Notes under the pieces: generated by a model
What the model saw: only the letters and a program-made list of their open reading frames with translations
Database searches by the model: none
What the model was told of the DNA's origin: nothing
Source: Salinadaptatus halalkaliphilus
GTDB lineage: Archaea > Halobacteriota > Halobacteria > Halobacteriales > Natrialbaceae
Length of the DNA stretch: 64,000 nucleotides
Assembly (NCBI RefSeq): GCF_006543045.1
Contig: NZ_RBZW01000032.1
Span: forward strand, 1-64,000
Direction of reading: 5' to 3'
In this document: in pieces, positions 1-8,124 of the stretch
How positions within the stretch are numbered: the stretch's first letter is position 1
Layout of the letters: each line of letters opens with the position of its first letter
Program-made: the position numbers and the translations under genes

Positions 1-84
1 CTACTGCATCTTCTGAGGTCGAAAAGCCGTCTCTAACGCCGTGAAATTGTAGATCAGCAACCCCACCCCGATGCCGTCTTGCGT

Positions 85-255
85 TCAACAAGGCATATCG
101 ATTCCTTCTTCGTCGCACCAGTCGATGAAGTGGTTTGTGCGGTATCGATGATTCTGGACGGTTGATTCTGTGCAGTTCGTCGCCTTGTGATCGAGGAAGA
201 GTTCTTGCGCTGTCCTCGGATCGAGTGGTTCGAGATCGTCTTTGTCCGTGGTCAT
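85..255 (-). pseudogene. Truncated tyrosine recombinase (integrase) N-terminus
   Basis: Reading the minus strand from the ATG at 255 gives a 56-residue open frame. It begins MTTDKDDLEPLDPRTAQEL, continues through a TxSTVQNH-like segment, ends near FIDWCDEEGID, and hits TGA at 85. This looks like the SAM-like core-binding N-terminus of haloarchaeal XerC/D-type integrases, which have this acidic start and a Y/R-rich helix before the catalytic domain. The catalytic part (R...HxxR...Y) is absent, because the frame stops after the first helices. It is therefore a relic, probably of an integrated element that once lay to the left. The assignment rests on remembered family appearance. Confidence 0.5.
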
Positions 256-391
256 AGTTGTCACGGATGCCCGTTAGAAGGCGTCTCGCGCGCGGTCCTG
301 AGGGGGAAGGATTCGTACGTACTGCGTACCTTACCTGCCCCAACCCACTAATTTTGCCGCGAGCAAATACGCGAGCAGCAAATTCGTTGCG

Positions 392-645
392 TTGGGAAGA
401 TTTGAATCAGGGAGTAAAGCGAACGGAGTGAGCAAAACGACCGTGGTGCAAATCAAAGACCAGCTGGAGACACTGATCGACGCCGGACTCCCGGTCGCAC
501 GCGCCATCTACGAAAACACGCGTGCAACCGAGAAATCGAACGCCACGAGTCGGCGCCACGCCCGGAACTTTCGGACTCCGTCGCGGAGGCACTCGAGTTT
601 GACGAGCCCGAGCTCGACGCCGTTGATGTCGGCACAAACCGGTAG
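392..645 (+). pseudogene. Frameshifted relic of an unidentified small protein
   Basis: Two adjacent plus-strand frames both look coding. From about 420 to 540 one frame reads SKTTVVQIKDQLETLIDAGL and onward. From about 541 to 645 the frame one base over reads PELSDSVAEALEFDEPEL and ends DAVDVGTNR-stop, with typical haloarchaeal acidic composition. Past about 540 the first frame turns into an Arg/Ser-rich shadow. A single frameshift near 540-560 in a formerly continuous gene explains this. I do not recognise the family. Confidence 0.3.
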
Positions 646-828
646 TTAATCGCTTGGGGATGTCGAACCGGGACGCCCCTGCGGCCTACGCCAGACATTC
701 TCATTCTGTGGGGAGGATCGTAATGGTGGGTAAAAACGCTGTTGTCATCGGAGTGAATCCATCACGTCCTGCCAAACGGCGGCGTCGCCGACTCCGCCAT
801 CGGTCCGCGTCACCGACTCGAGTTCACG

Positions 829-990
829 ATGAATTACTACCTACCCTCGGGACGGAGGCTCGACGGAAACGACGACCCGCTCCCGGTGGTCGAACGTCAC
901 GCTCGAGGATTACCGTCCAAAGGCCACGTTGGTTCGCTCGGGTGCGAAGACTGGATCGCTGGAAGGTGTATTAGTGAGATTACGTCGTAG
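829..990 (+). pseudogene. Short open frame, probable gene fragment
   Basis: An ATG at 829 opens 53 codons ending in TAG at 988-990. The peptide contains PLPVVERHARGLPSKGHVG and then DWIAGRCISEITS, which reads like the interior of a folded protein. No homologous family came to mind, and there is no obvious ribosome-binding site. The DNA between 646 and 828 shows no convincing frame. I read the interval 256-1037 as decayed accessory DNA in front of the glycan operon. Confidence 0.2.
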
Positions 991-1037
991 AACGATCGCC
1001 TCACTTATTGGCCGTTTACAGCGGGATTGCACACGAG

Positions 1038-1586
1038 ATGGAAGAGGCAACGATCGGAAACGAGTACCGCCAGGACTCGCGATCGCCAGTTCTCGGCGCG
1101 GACGCGACGATTCGAAGCGGCACGATCATCTACGACGACGTCGTCAGCGGTGACGGACTGAAGACGGGACATAACGCGGTTATTCGAGAACGGACCATCC
1201 TCGGGGACAACGTCCTCGTCGGGACGAACGCGGTTATCGACGGTGATACCGACATCGGCTCGAATGTGAGCCTACAGACGGGCGTCTACGTACCTACGAA
1301 CACGACCATCGGTGACAACGTATTCGTCGGGCCTCACGCGGTTCTGACGAACGATCCGGCTCCCCTGCGTACGGAGGGAGATCTCCGTGGACCAACGCTC
1401 GAGGAGCATAGTTCGGTCGGCGCGAACGCGACTATTCTCCCCGGAGTCACGGTCGGACGAGGTTCGTTCGTCGGTGCTGGGGCGGTCGTCACGCGGGACG
1501 TTCCCCCGGAGCGATTGGCGATCGGCGCGCCGGCCACGCACGAACCGCTTCCCAAACAACTGCACGGAGGAAACCGTATCGAATGA
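1038..1586 (+). CDS. LbH-fold N-acetyltransferase (WbpD-like)
   Basis: A 182-residue left-handed beta-helix acyltransferase built from hexapeptide repeats: ATIRSGTIIYDDV, then HNAVIRERTILGDNV, GTNAVIDGDTDIGSNV, and a C-terminal GANATILPGVTVG coil followed by the usual GAPATHEPLPK tail. WbpD-type enzymes acetylate the 3-amino group of UDP-2-acetamido-3-amino-2,3-dideoxy-glucuronate using acetyl-CoA. I chose the ATG at 1038 because the family starts near MEEATIGNEY; an in-frame upstream ATG at 1008 would add ten residues. The stop overlaps the next gene by 4 nt (ATGA), so it opens an operon with the aminotransferase. Substrate is inferred from context. Confidence 0.85.
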   Translation: MEEATIGNEYRQDSRSPVLGADATIRSGTIIYDDVVSGDGLKTGHNAVIRERTILGDNVLVGTNAVIDGDTDIGSNVSLQTGVYVPTNTTIGDNVFVGPHAVLTNDPAPLRTEGDLRGPTLEEHSSVGANATILPGVTVGRGSFVGAGAVVTRDVPPERLAIGAPATHEPLPKQLHGGNRIE

Positions 1587-2662
1587 CCGCTATCGCACAG
1601 CCGATTCTCGGTGAAGCAGAGATCGAACGCGTTTCGGACGTTATCCAAAGCGGGACGATCGCCGACGGGCCCGAAGTCCGCGACTTCGAACACGAGTTCG
1701 CGGCGTACTGTGACGCCGCTCACGGCGTCGCGACGTCGAACGGCACGACCGCACTTCACGCTGCGCTGTCCGGGCTCGGGATTGGATCCGGCGACCGAGT
1801 GCTGACGACGCCGTTCTCGTTCATCGCGACGGCCAACGCGATCAGACACGTCGGTGCCGAACCGGTGTTCGCGGACGTCGATCCGACGACGTACAACCTC
1901 GACCCCGACTCCGCCAGAGCGGTCGCAGCCGACGCCGAAATCGACGCGATCGTCGTCGTTCACCTCTACGGACTGCCGACGGAGATGGACGCGTTTGTCG
2001 ATCTCGCCGACGAACTCGAGGTGGCGCTCGTCGAGGACGCTGCACAGGCACACGGGGCGACCTACGACGGGCGTCCCGTCGGAACGTTTGGCGACGCCGC
2101 GTGCTTCTCGTTCTATCCGACGAAGAACATGACAACCGGCGAGGGCGGGATCGTCGTCACGGATCGAGCCGACGTTGCGGAGCGCGTTCGGCAGTTTATC
2201 AACCACGGTCGAACCGGAACGTACGAGCACGCGACCGTCGGCCACAATTTCCGCATGACCAGCCTCGCAGCGGCGATCGGTCGCGTGCAACTCGAGCGCC
2301 TTCCCGGCTTCGTCGAGCGACGTCGGGAAAATGCCACGCGACTCTCGGCCGGACTCTCGGACACGGATCTCGTGCTTCCGGTCGAACCGCCCCCGGCGAA
2401 ACACGCGTTCCACCAGTACACTGTTCGCGTCCGCTCACACGACCGTACCCGGCTCGCGGATCACCTCGCCGACCACGATATCGAGAGCGGCGTCTACTAC
2501 CCCACCTGCATTCACGGCCAGCCTGCGTACGACGAGATCGACGCCGACGCACCGCTCGCAGAGCAAGCGGCGCGAGACGTGCTCTCGCTTCCCGTCCACC
2601 CCTCGGTTACGGACGCAGGGATCGATCGGATCTCGACGGTAATCACACGCTATCTCACCTGA
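1583..2662 (+). CDS. DegT/DnrJ/EryC1 sugar aminotransferase (WbpE-like)
   Basis: A 359-residue PLP-dependent nucleotide-sugar aminotransferase of normal length. It shows the TSNGTTALHAAL phosphate-binding region (about 51-62), the VEDAAQAHGA motif with the Asp that contacts the pyridine nitrogen (about 150-159), and the Schiff-base lysine in SFYPTKNMTTGEGG (Lys181). WbpE homologues transfer an amino group to the 3-keto sugar made by the WbpB oxidoreductase, whose homologue is encoded 30 nt downstream. It overlaps the acetyltransferase gene by 4 nt. The family is clear; the exact sugar is inferred from the neighbours. Confidence 0.92.
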   Translation: MTAIAQPILGEAEIERVSDVIQSGTIADGPEVRDFEHEFAAYCDAAHGVATSNGTTALHAALSGLGIGSGDRVLTTPFSFIATANAIRHVGAEPVFADVDPTTYNLDPDSARAVAADAEIDAIVVVHLYGLPTEMDAFVDLADELEVALVEDAAQAHGATYDGRPVGTFGDAACFSFYPTKNMTTGEGGIVVTDRADVAERVRQFINHGRTGTYEHATVGHNFRMTSLAAAIGRVQLERLPGFVERRRENATRLSAGLSDTDLVLPVEPPPAKHAFHQYTVRVRSHDRTRLADHLADHDIESGVYYPTCIHGQPAYDEIDADAPLAEQAARDVLSLPVHPSVTDAGIDRISTVITRYLT

Positions 2663-2692
2663 GATGCACTACCGACCTCACCACGAACATCA

Positions 2693-3679
2693 ATGACAGC
2701 AGAGACTCTCCCGATCGACGTCGGTGTTATCGGCGTCGGCAGTATGGGCCAACACCACGCACGAGTGTACAACAACCTCCCGTCAGCGAATCTCGTCGGC
2801 ATCTGTGACTACGACCAAGCGCTTGCCGAAGAGGTCGCCGACGAGTACAGTACGGAGGCGATGGGTCTCGGGGAGTTACTCGACTCCGTCGACGCGGCCT
2901 CCATCGTCGTCCCCACTGTTCACCACTACGATCTCGCGGTCCAGTGTCTCGAGACGGACATCGGGATCATGATCGAGAAGCCGGTCGTCGACGAACTCCA
3001 GGTCGGCTACAAACTCCTCGAGAAGGCGAAGGAATCGAAGGAGGTCGTCCAGGTCGGACACGTCGAGCGATTCAATCCCGCGATCGTCGCTCTCCAGGAA
3101 TTTCTCGACGAGTTGACCGTGATCGATATCACATCGAGGCGGCTTGGCCCGCCGCCGAACCGCGACATCGCGGACAGTGCCGTGATCGACCTGATGATCC
3201 ACGACATCGACATCGTCCTCATGCTCCTTGACGAAATGCCATCGTCCATCCAGAGTGTGGGCGTCTACGGGAACAGACACGCCACGGGACTGCTCGAGTT
3301 CGATTCGGGCGTGATGGCATCGTTGACGGCGAGTCGGCTGACACAGCAAACGGCGCGAACCCTCGATATCACCGCCGAGGAGTGCCTCGTCAAACTGGAC
3401 TACAACGACCAGTCGATCGATATTCACCGAAGTTCGATGCCGGAATATCTCGAGGAGCAGGGGCGAGCGCTGTTTCGCGAAATGACTGTCATCGAGCAGC
3501 CACAGATTTACGGTGAGGAGCCACTCGCCAGGGAACTCGAATCGTTCCTCGAGGTCGTCGCTTCGGACGGCGAACCGGCGGTGACCGTCAGCGACGGGCT
3601 CCACGCGCTCGAGGTCGCACAGAAAATCGACGAGACCGGCACGGATCTCCCTGCCCCGTCATGGATCACAGATGACTAA
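2693..3679 (+). CDS. Gfo/Idh/MocA-family NAD-dependent oxidoreductase (WbpB-like)
   Basis: A 328-residue oxidoreductase with an N-terminal Rossmann motif GVIGVGSMGQHHARV (about 11-25) and the family EKP signature (Glu95-Lys96-Pro97), followed by the GFO_IDH_MocA C-terminal domain. WbpB oxidises C3 of UDP-GlcNAc-uronate, making the ketone used by the aminotransferase encoded just upstream. The start lies 30 nt after the aminotransferase stop, and the end overlaps the dehydrogenase gene by 8 nt. Context strongly supports the nucleotide-sugar role; the fold alone would not fix the substrate. Confidence 0.88.
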   Translation: MTAETLPIDVGVIGVGSMGQHHARVYNNLPSANLVGICDYDQALAEEVADEYSTEAMGLGELLDSVDAASIVVPTVHHYDLAVQCLETDIGIMIEKPVVDELQVGYKLLEKAKESKEVVQVGHVERFNPAIVALQEFLDELTVIDITSRRLGPPPNRDIADSAVIDLMIHDIDIVLMLLDEMPSSIQSVGVYGNRHATGLLEFDSGVMASLTASRLTQQTARTLDITAEECLVKLDYNDQSIDIHRSSMPEYLEEQGRALFREMTVIEQPQIYGEEPLARELESFLEVVASDGEPAVTVSDGLHALEVAQKIDETGTDLPAPSWITDD

Positions 3680-5075
3680 CCACCACTCCGAAACTGAACG
3701 GGCGTCGTTGTACAATTCGGCGCAGTCCGTCGAGTCCCAGATCGAAGCGTTACGAACCGGTTCCGTTCCCGTGTCGGTGTACGGACTCGGGAAAATGGGG
3801 CTCCCGCTCGCAGCGATGTACGCGAAGACGACGGGAAACGTCCTCGGGGCCGACATCGATTCCGCGGTCGTCGAGGAACTCAACGAGGGTCACTGTCACG
3901 TCAAAGGAGAGCCGGAACTCCCGGAACTCGTCGCGGAACTCGTCTCGAACGGGGCGCTCTCGGCGACGACCGACCCGCTCGAAGCCGCCGAATACGGAAC
4001 CGTCCACGTCGTGATCGTTCCGACGCCGATCACGGCCGAACACGAACCCGACCTCTCGATCCTCGACGCCGTCACCGACGATATCGGTTCGGGACTCGAG
4101 ACGGGTGACATCGTCATCATCGAATGCACCGTCCCGCCGAGAACGACGGCCGAACGCGTCCGCCCCGCCCTCGAGTCCGCATCCGGCCTGTCGATCGGCG
4201 AGTTCGGACTCGCCGTCTGTCCCGAGCGAACCTCGAGTGGGCGCGCGCTCAGGGACATCCGGGGTGCGTATCCGAAAGTCGTCGGCGGAATCGACGCTGA
4301 AAGTGCGCGCGTGACGGAGCTCGTGTACGGCGAACTCACCGACGCGGACGTACTTCGCGTCTCGGATGCGACGACCGCGGAAGCCGTGAAGGTGTTCGAG
4401 GGACTCTACCGCGACGTCAACATCGCGCTCGCAAACGAACTGGCGACGATGGCAGAGGAGCTGGGAATCGACGTTCTGGAGGCGATCGAGGTTGCGAACA
4501 CCCAGCCCTACTGCGACATCCACCGGCCGGGGCCGGGCGTCGGCGGCCACTGCATCCCCTTCTACCCCTACTTCGTGATCGCGCCCTTCGAGACGCCGAC
4601 ACCCCTGCTCGAGACCGCTCGAGCGGTCAACGATTCGATGCCAGGATTCGTCGTCGAGAAACTCGGGGCGGAGTTCGAGGCCGAGGGGATGGCGCTCTCG
4701 GACGCCTCGATACTCCTGCTGGGGCTGACGTACCGTCCGGGCGTCGAGGAGATTCGGGCGTCGCCGTCGCTGGCTATCGCGGAACAACTGTCAGCGCAGA
4801 ACGCGTTGGTGTACGGCGTCGATCCGATGCTCGAATCCGTCGCGGAGTTCGACCTTCAGCGGCTCTCTCTCCCCGAAATCGAGGAACGAGCGTTCGATGC
4901 TGTCGTCGTCGTCACGCCCCACGAGGAGTTCGAATCGATACAGTGGGACGAACTCGAGCGTTCGAGCGGTCAGCTGTTCGTCCTCGACGGACGCGACGCG
5001 CTCGACGCCCCTGCGATCACCGACGCCGGCCACCGACTGTACACGATCGGTGTCGGAGGTGATCGCGGTGTATAG
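3672..5075 (+). CDS. UDP-N-acetyl-hexosamine 6-dehydrogenase (WbpA/WecC-like)
   Basis: A 467-residue UDP-glucose/UDP-ManNAc dehydrogenase family protein. It has the Rossmann motif VYGLGKMGLPLA (about 37-48), the central helix AEAVKVFEGLYRDVNIALAN with the conserved lysine and Asn, and the catalytic cysteine in GPGVGGHCIPF (Cys294). A C-terminal UDP-binding domain contains GLTYRPGVEEIRASPS. It oxidises C6 of a UDP-N-acetylhexosamine to the uronate, the first step of diacetamido-uronate synthesis. It overlaps the preceding gene by 8 nt and the following glycosyltransferase by 8 nt. Whether the substrate is UDP-GlcNAc (WbpA) or UDP-ManNAc (WecC) cannot be decided here. Confidence 0.9.
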   Translation: MTNHHSETERASLYNSAQSVESQIEALRTGSVPVSVYGLGKMGLPLAAMYAKTTGNVLGADIDSAVVEELNEGHCHVKGEPELPELVAELVSNGALSATTDPLEAAEYGTVHVVIVPTPITAEHEPDLSILDAVTDDIGSGLETGDIVIIECTVPPRTTAERVRPALESASGLSIGEFGLAVCPERTSSGRALRDIRGAYPKVVGGIDAESARVTELVYGELTDADVLRVSDATTAEAVKVFEGLYRDVNIALANELATMAEELGIDVLEAIEVANTQPYCDIHRPGPGVGGHCIPFYPYFVIAPFETPTPLLETARAVNDSMPGFVVEKLGAEFEAEGMALSDASILLLGLTYRPGVEEIRASPSLAIAEQLSAQNALVYGVDPMLESVAEFDLQRLSLPEIEERAFDAVVVVTPHEEFESIQWDELERSSGQLFVLDGRDALDAPAITDAGHRLYTIGVGGDRGV

Positions 5076-6150
5076 AGAACACACTGTAGGCGTCGTCATC
5101 CCTGCGCACGACGAAGCGGGGTTCATCGGCTCGGTTCTCGAGCGACTGCCGTCGTTCGTCGACCGCGCGTACGTGGTCGACGACGGCTCGACCGACGCGA
5201 CGTGGGACGTACTGATGCGGTCTGCCGACCGCCTCAACGAGACGGAGTCCGCTCACGCCGACCGAACCACGGGAACCGACGGCGGCGCCGCACTCGAGCC
5301 GCGAATCCAACCGATTCGACACGACCGAAATCGCGGTGTCGGAGCCGCGATCAAAACCGGGTACATGGCGGCGCTTGACGACGAACTCGATATCGTGACC
5401 GTCATGGCCGGCGACGATCAGATGGATCCGCTCGTCCTCGAACGGCTGCTGGATCCGGTCGTCGAGGATCGAGCGGACTACGCGAAGGGCACTCGACTTC
5501 TCTCTCGAGAGTTCCACCAGGGGATGTCAACGTGGCGCTTTGTCGGGAATACGATCCTCTCCGTGCTCACGAAGATCGCCAGCGGCTACTGGAAGACGAC
5601 CGACCCGCAGAACGGGTACACGGCCATCTCCGGCGACGCGCTCGAAGCGGTCGACATCGAGGGGCTCTACGAGGACTACGGCTACTGCAATCATCTCTTG
5701 GTGAAGTTGAACGTCCAGGAGATGCGGGTCGCCGACGTGGCGATTCCTGCGATATACGGCACCGAACAGTCGGGGATCATGTACCCGAAGTACATCCGAA
5801 AGGTCTCTCTCATGTTACTCTCGAGTTTCCTCTGGCGGTTACAGGCCAGGTATCTGGTACGGGATTTCCACCCGCTTGCACTGTTGTACTACGCCGGCGC
5901 GGCAACGGCAGGGAGCGGCATACTCAGCGGCCTCCGAACGCTCTACACGGCGACCGACCGCGACGAACAGGCCCACCTCAAGGCGGCCTCGAGCCTCCTG
6001 TTGTTCGCGCTGGGATGGCTCTTCATGCTGCTTGCGATGGTGTTCGATATGAAGCACAACGAGGACAAAGAGCTCCGAATTGAGACGACTCGATCCGATT
6101 CCGAATCGGTCGGAATCGACGACCAGCCACCGAAATTCGATACGCGATGA
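5068..6150 (+). CDS. GT2 glycosyltransferase with C-terminal membrane helices
   Basis: A 360-residue family 2 glycosyltransferase. The N-terminus has VVIPAHDEAGFIGSV and VVDDGSTDAT, then RHDRNRGVGAAIKTGY and an AGDDQMDP metal-binding region. The C-terminal third has two hydrophobic segments, typical of polyprenyl-phosphate sugar transferases of the DPM1/AglJ type. I start it at the GTG at 5068 because a Shine-Dalgarno-like GGAGG at 5055-5059 sits at proper spacing; a GTG at 5059 would overlap that signal. It overlaps the dehydrogenase gene by 8 nt and the next gene by 4 nt. Likely substrates are nucleotide sugar and dolichol phosphate; this is inferred. Confidence 0.85.
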   Translation: MYREHTVGVVIPAHDEAGFIGSVLERLPSFVDRAYVVDDGSTDATWDVLMRSADRLNETESAHADRTTGTDGGAALEPRIQPIRHDRNRGVGAAIKTGYMAALDDELDIVTVMAGDDQMDPLVLERLLDPVVEDRADYAKGTRLLSREFHQGMSTWRFVGNTILSVLTKIASGYWKTTDPQNGYTAISGDALEAVDIEGLYEDYGYCNHLLVKLNVQEMRVADVAIPAIYGTEQSGIMYPKYIRKVSLMLLSSFLWRLQARYLVRDFHPLALLYYAGAATAGSGILSGLRTLYTATDRDEQAHLKAASSLLLFALGWLFMLLAMVFDMKHNEDKELRIETTRSDSESVGIDDQPPKFDTR

Positions 6151-7190
6151 AAGTACTGTTCGACGTCAGCCACCCCGCACACGTCCACCTGTTTAAACAC
6201 GCCATTCGCGGGCTCGAGGCGGACGGCCACGAGGTGCTGGTGCTCTCCCGGGAGAAAGACGTCACGATCCAACTGCTCGACAGTGAGGAGATCGACCACC
6301 TCCCCATCTCGAGGATGGGGACTCGGAAGCTCTCGTTGCTCTCCGAGTGGCTGGCGCGCGAAGTTCGAACGATTCGAATGGTCAAGCGATTCGAACCCGA
6401 TGTCGCGCTCTGCGTCATGAATCCTGCGACCGCACACGCCGGACAATTGCTCGACTGTCCGGTGATCGCGTTCAACGACACCGAGCCGGTCAAACTCGCG
6501 TCGTCGCTGACGCTCCCGTTCGTCGATCGCCTCTGTACGCCGGCGAACTTCGACGTCGATCACGGCGACAAACACCGGACGTACGACGGGTACCACGAAC
6601 TCGCGTATCTCCATCCGGATCGGTTCACTCCCGATCCGGATTCGCTCCGAGCGTTCGGCATCGAACCCGACGACCCGTACACAGTCGTTCGGTTCGTTTC
6701 CTGGGGCGCACACCACGATGTCGGGCAGCGCAGCCTCTCGAACGAGTCCAAGCGCGAACTGGTATCGCTTCTCGACGAGTACGGCGCGGTCTACATCAGT
6801 AGCGAGCGAACGCTCCCCGAGGAGTTCGAATCCTACCGCCTGCCGATCCCGCCCGAACGGATGCACGACTTGCTGTACTACGCCGACCTGTACGTCGGCG
6901 ACTCCGGGACGATGTCGACCGAAGCCGCCGTCCTCGGCACGCCGGCGGTTCGCTCGAATACGTTCGCCGGCGAGGCCGACATGAGCAACTTCGTCGAACT
7001 CGAGGACGAGTACGGGCTCCTGTACTCCAGATCGGACGCCGAGGAAACGATCGAACTCGTCCGCGACTTGCTCGAATCTCCTGATTTGCGGGAGACATGG
7101 TCGGCGAAGCGAGCGCGACTCGTCGAGGAGAAAATCGACGTCACCGAGTATATGCTCGAACAGATCGACGACGTCGGCGGTGACGCATGA
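6147..7190 (+). CDS. DUF354 (GT-B-like) glycan biosynthesis protein
   Basis: A 347-residue protein of the DUF354 family, beginning MKVLFDVSHPAHVHLFKHAI. The C-terminal half has YYADLYVGDSGTMSTEAAVLG, which resembles the sugar-nucleotide pocket of GT-B enzymes and UDP-GlcNAc 2-epimerases. DUF354 proteins recur in archaeal glycosylation loci and are usually treated as glycosyltransferase-like, but I know of no firmly established activity. It overlaps both neighbours by 4 nt (ATGA), so it is translationally coupled in the operon. It should use a product of the dehydrogenase/aminotransferase pathway, by context only. Confidence 0.8.
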   Translation: MKVLFDVSHPAHVHLFKHAIRGLEADGHEVLVLSREKDVTIQLLDSEEIDHLPISRMGTRKLSLLSEWLAREVRTIRMVKRFEPDVALCVMNPATAHAGQLLDCPVIAFNDTEPVKLASSLTLPFVDRLCTPANFDVDHGDKHRTYDGYHELAYLHPDRFTPDPDSLRAFGIEPDDPYTVVRFVSWGAHHDVGQRSLSNESKRELVSLLDEYGAVYISSERTLPEEFESYRLPIPPERMHDLLYYADLYVGDSGTMSTEAAVLGTPAVRSNTFAGEADMSNFVELEDEYGLLYSRSDAEETIELVRDLLESPDLRETWSAKRARLVEEKIDVTEYMLEQIDDVGGDA

Positions 7191-8119
7191 AAATCGTCTC
7201 CATCGTCGGTGCTCGCCCGCAGTTCGTCAAAGCGTTCGTGGTCTCTCGCCGACTCGAACCCGATCACGAGGAGCTCCTCGTTCACACGGGTCAACACTAC
7301 AGCGACGACCTGTCGGCGGTCTTTTTCGAAGAGCTCTCGATACCGGATCCGGACTACAACCTCGGTGTCGGCTCCGATACGCACGGTCGACAGACCGCGG
7401 CGATGATCGAGGGTATCGAGGAGATCAATCGAGTCCTCACGGATCACGTCTCCGATCTGCTGTTCGCACCGAGCGATCTGGCGAAGACGATGCTCGAAGA
7501 AGAAGAAGGCATTACGGACGGCGTCCACGTCGTCGGCGACGTCGGATACGACGCCATTCGCTGGGCGAAAGAACGGGCTGTGGACGACGTGTTCGATCGG
7601 CTGGGGATCGAGCCGGGCGAATACGTGTTGAGCACGGTTCACCGGGCGAAAAACACCAATAATCCGGCGAGACTCGAGGCGATTTTCGGGGCACTCGCCG
7701 CGACACCGAAACAGGTTATCATCCCGATTCATCCGCGAACAGCGGGCCCACTACGGGAGTATGGACTATGGGAGGAGACGACGCGAGCGCACACCGTTAT
7801 CGATCCCGTCGGCTATCTCGACTTCGTTCGACTGCTCGAGGGTGCCGAACGCGTCGTGACCGACTCGGGCGGGGTGCAAAAGGAGGCGTTCTACCTCGAG
7901 ACCCCCTGTGTAACGCTCCGCGAGGAGACGGAGTGGCGAGAGACGGTCGAATGTGGATGGAACCGGCTCGTCGGTGCCGATCGGACGGCGATTCTTGAGG
8001 GTATCGCAGCGGACTCGTGGCCGGAGTCGGCCCCGCCCATCTACGGCGACGGCCACACCGCCGCAAAACTAGTTGCCATCCTCGAAGAAAGGATCGGGAC
8101 CGGACCGAACTCCGACTAA
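7187..8119 (+). CDS. wecB: UDP-GlcNAc 2-epimerase homologue with an internal deletion
   Basis: A 310-residue WecB/WbpI-type epimerase, about 50-60 residues shorter than usual. The N-terminus (SIVGARPQFVKA, HTGQHYSDDLS) and C-terminus (STVHRAKNTNN, VTDSGGVQKEA, PCVTLREETEWRET) are intact. However, GIEEI at about residue 76-80 joins directly to NRVLTDHVSDLLF. The family normally has a segment here carrying the GDT-type motif, the HVEAGLR motif and PEE-NR, which together supply acidic catalytic residues. The join (7418-7430) is in frame and could come from recombination between GAGGAGA-like stretches. The enzyme is probably inactive or altered. It overlaps the DUF354 gene by 4 nt. Confidence 0.85.
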   Translation: MKIVSIVGARPQFVKAFVVSRRLEPDHEELLVHTGQHYSDDLSAVFFEELSIPDPDYNLGVGSDTHGRQTAAMIEGIEEINRVLTDHVSDLLFAPSDLAKTMLEEEEGITDGVHVVGDVGYDAIRWAKERAVDDVFDRLGIEPGEYVLSTVHRAKNTNNPARLEAIFGALAATPKQVIIPIHPRTAGPLREYGLWEETTRAHTVIDPVGYLDFVRLLEGAERVVTDSGGVQKEAFYLETPCVTLREETEWRETVECGWNRLVGADRTAILEGIAADSWPESAPPIYGDGHTAAKLVAILEERIGTGPNSD

Positions 8120-8124
8120 AGATC

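Noticed and set aside
1334-2413. Minus-strand open frame of about 360 codons across the acetyltransferase and aminotransferase genes
   Set aside because: Arg/Val-rich shadow with no domain; both plus-strand genes are clear family members.
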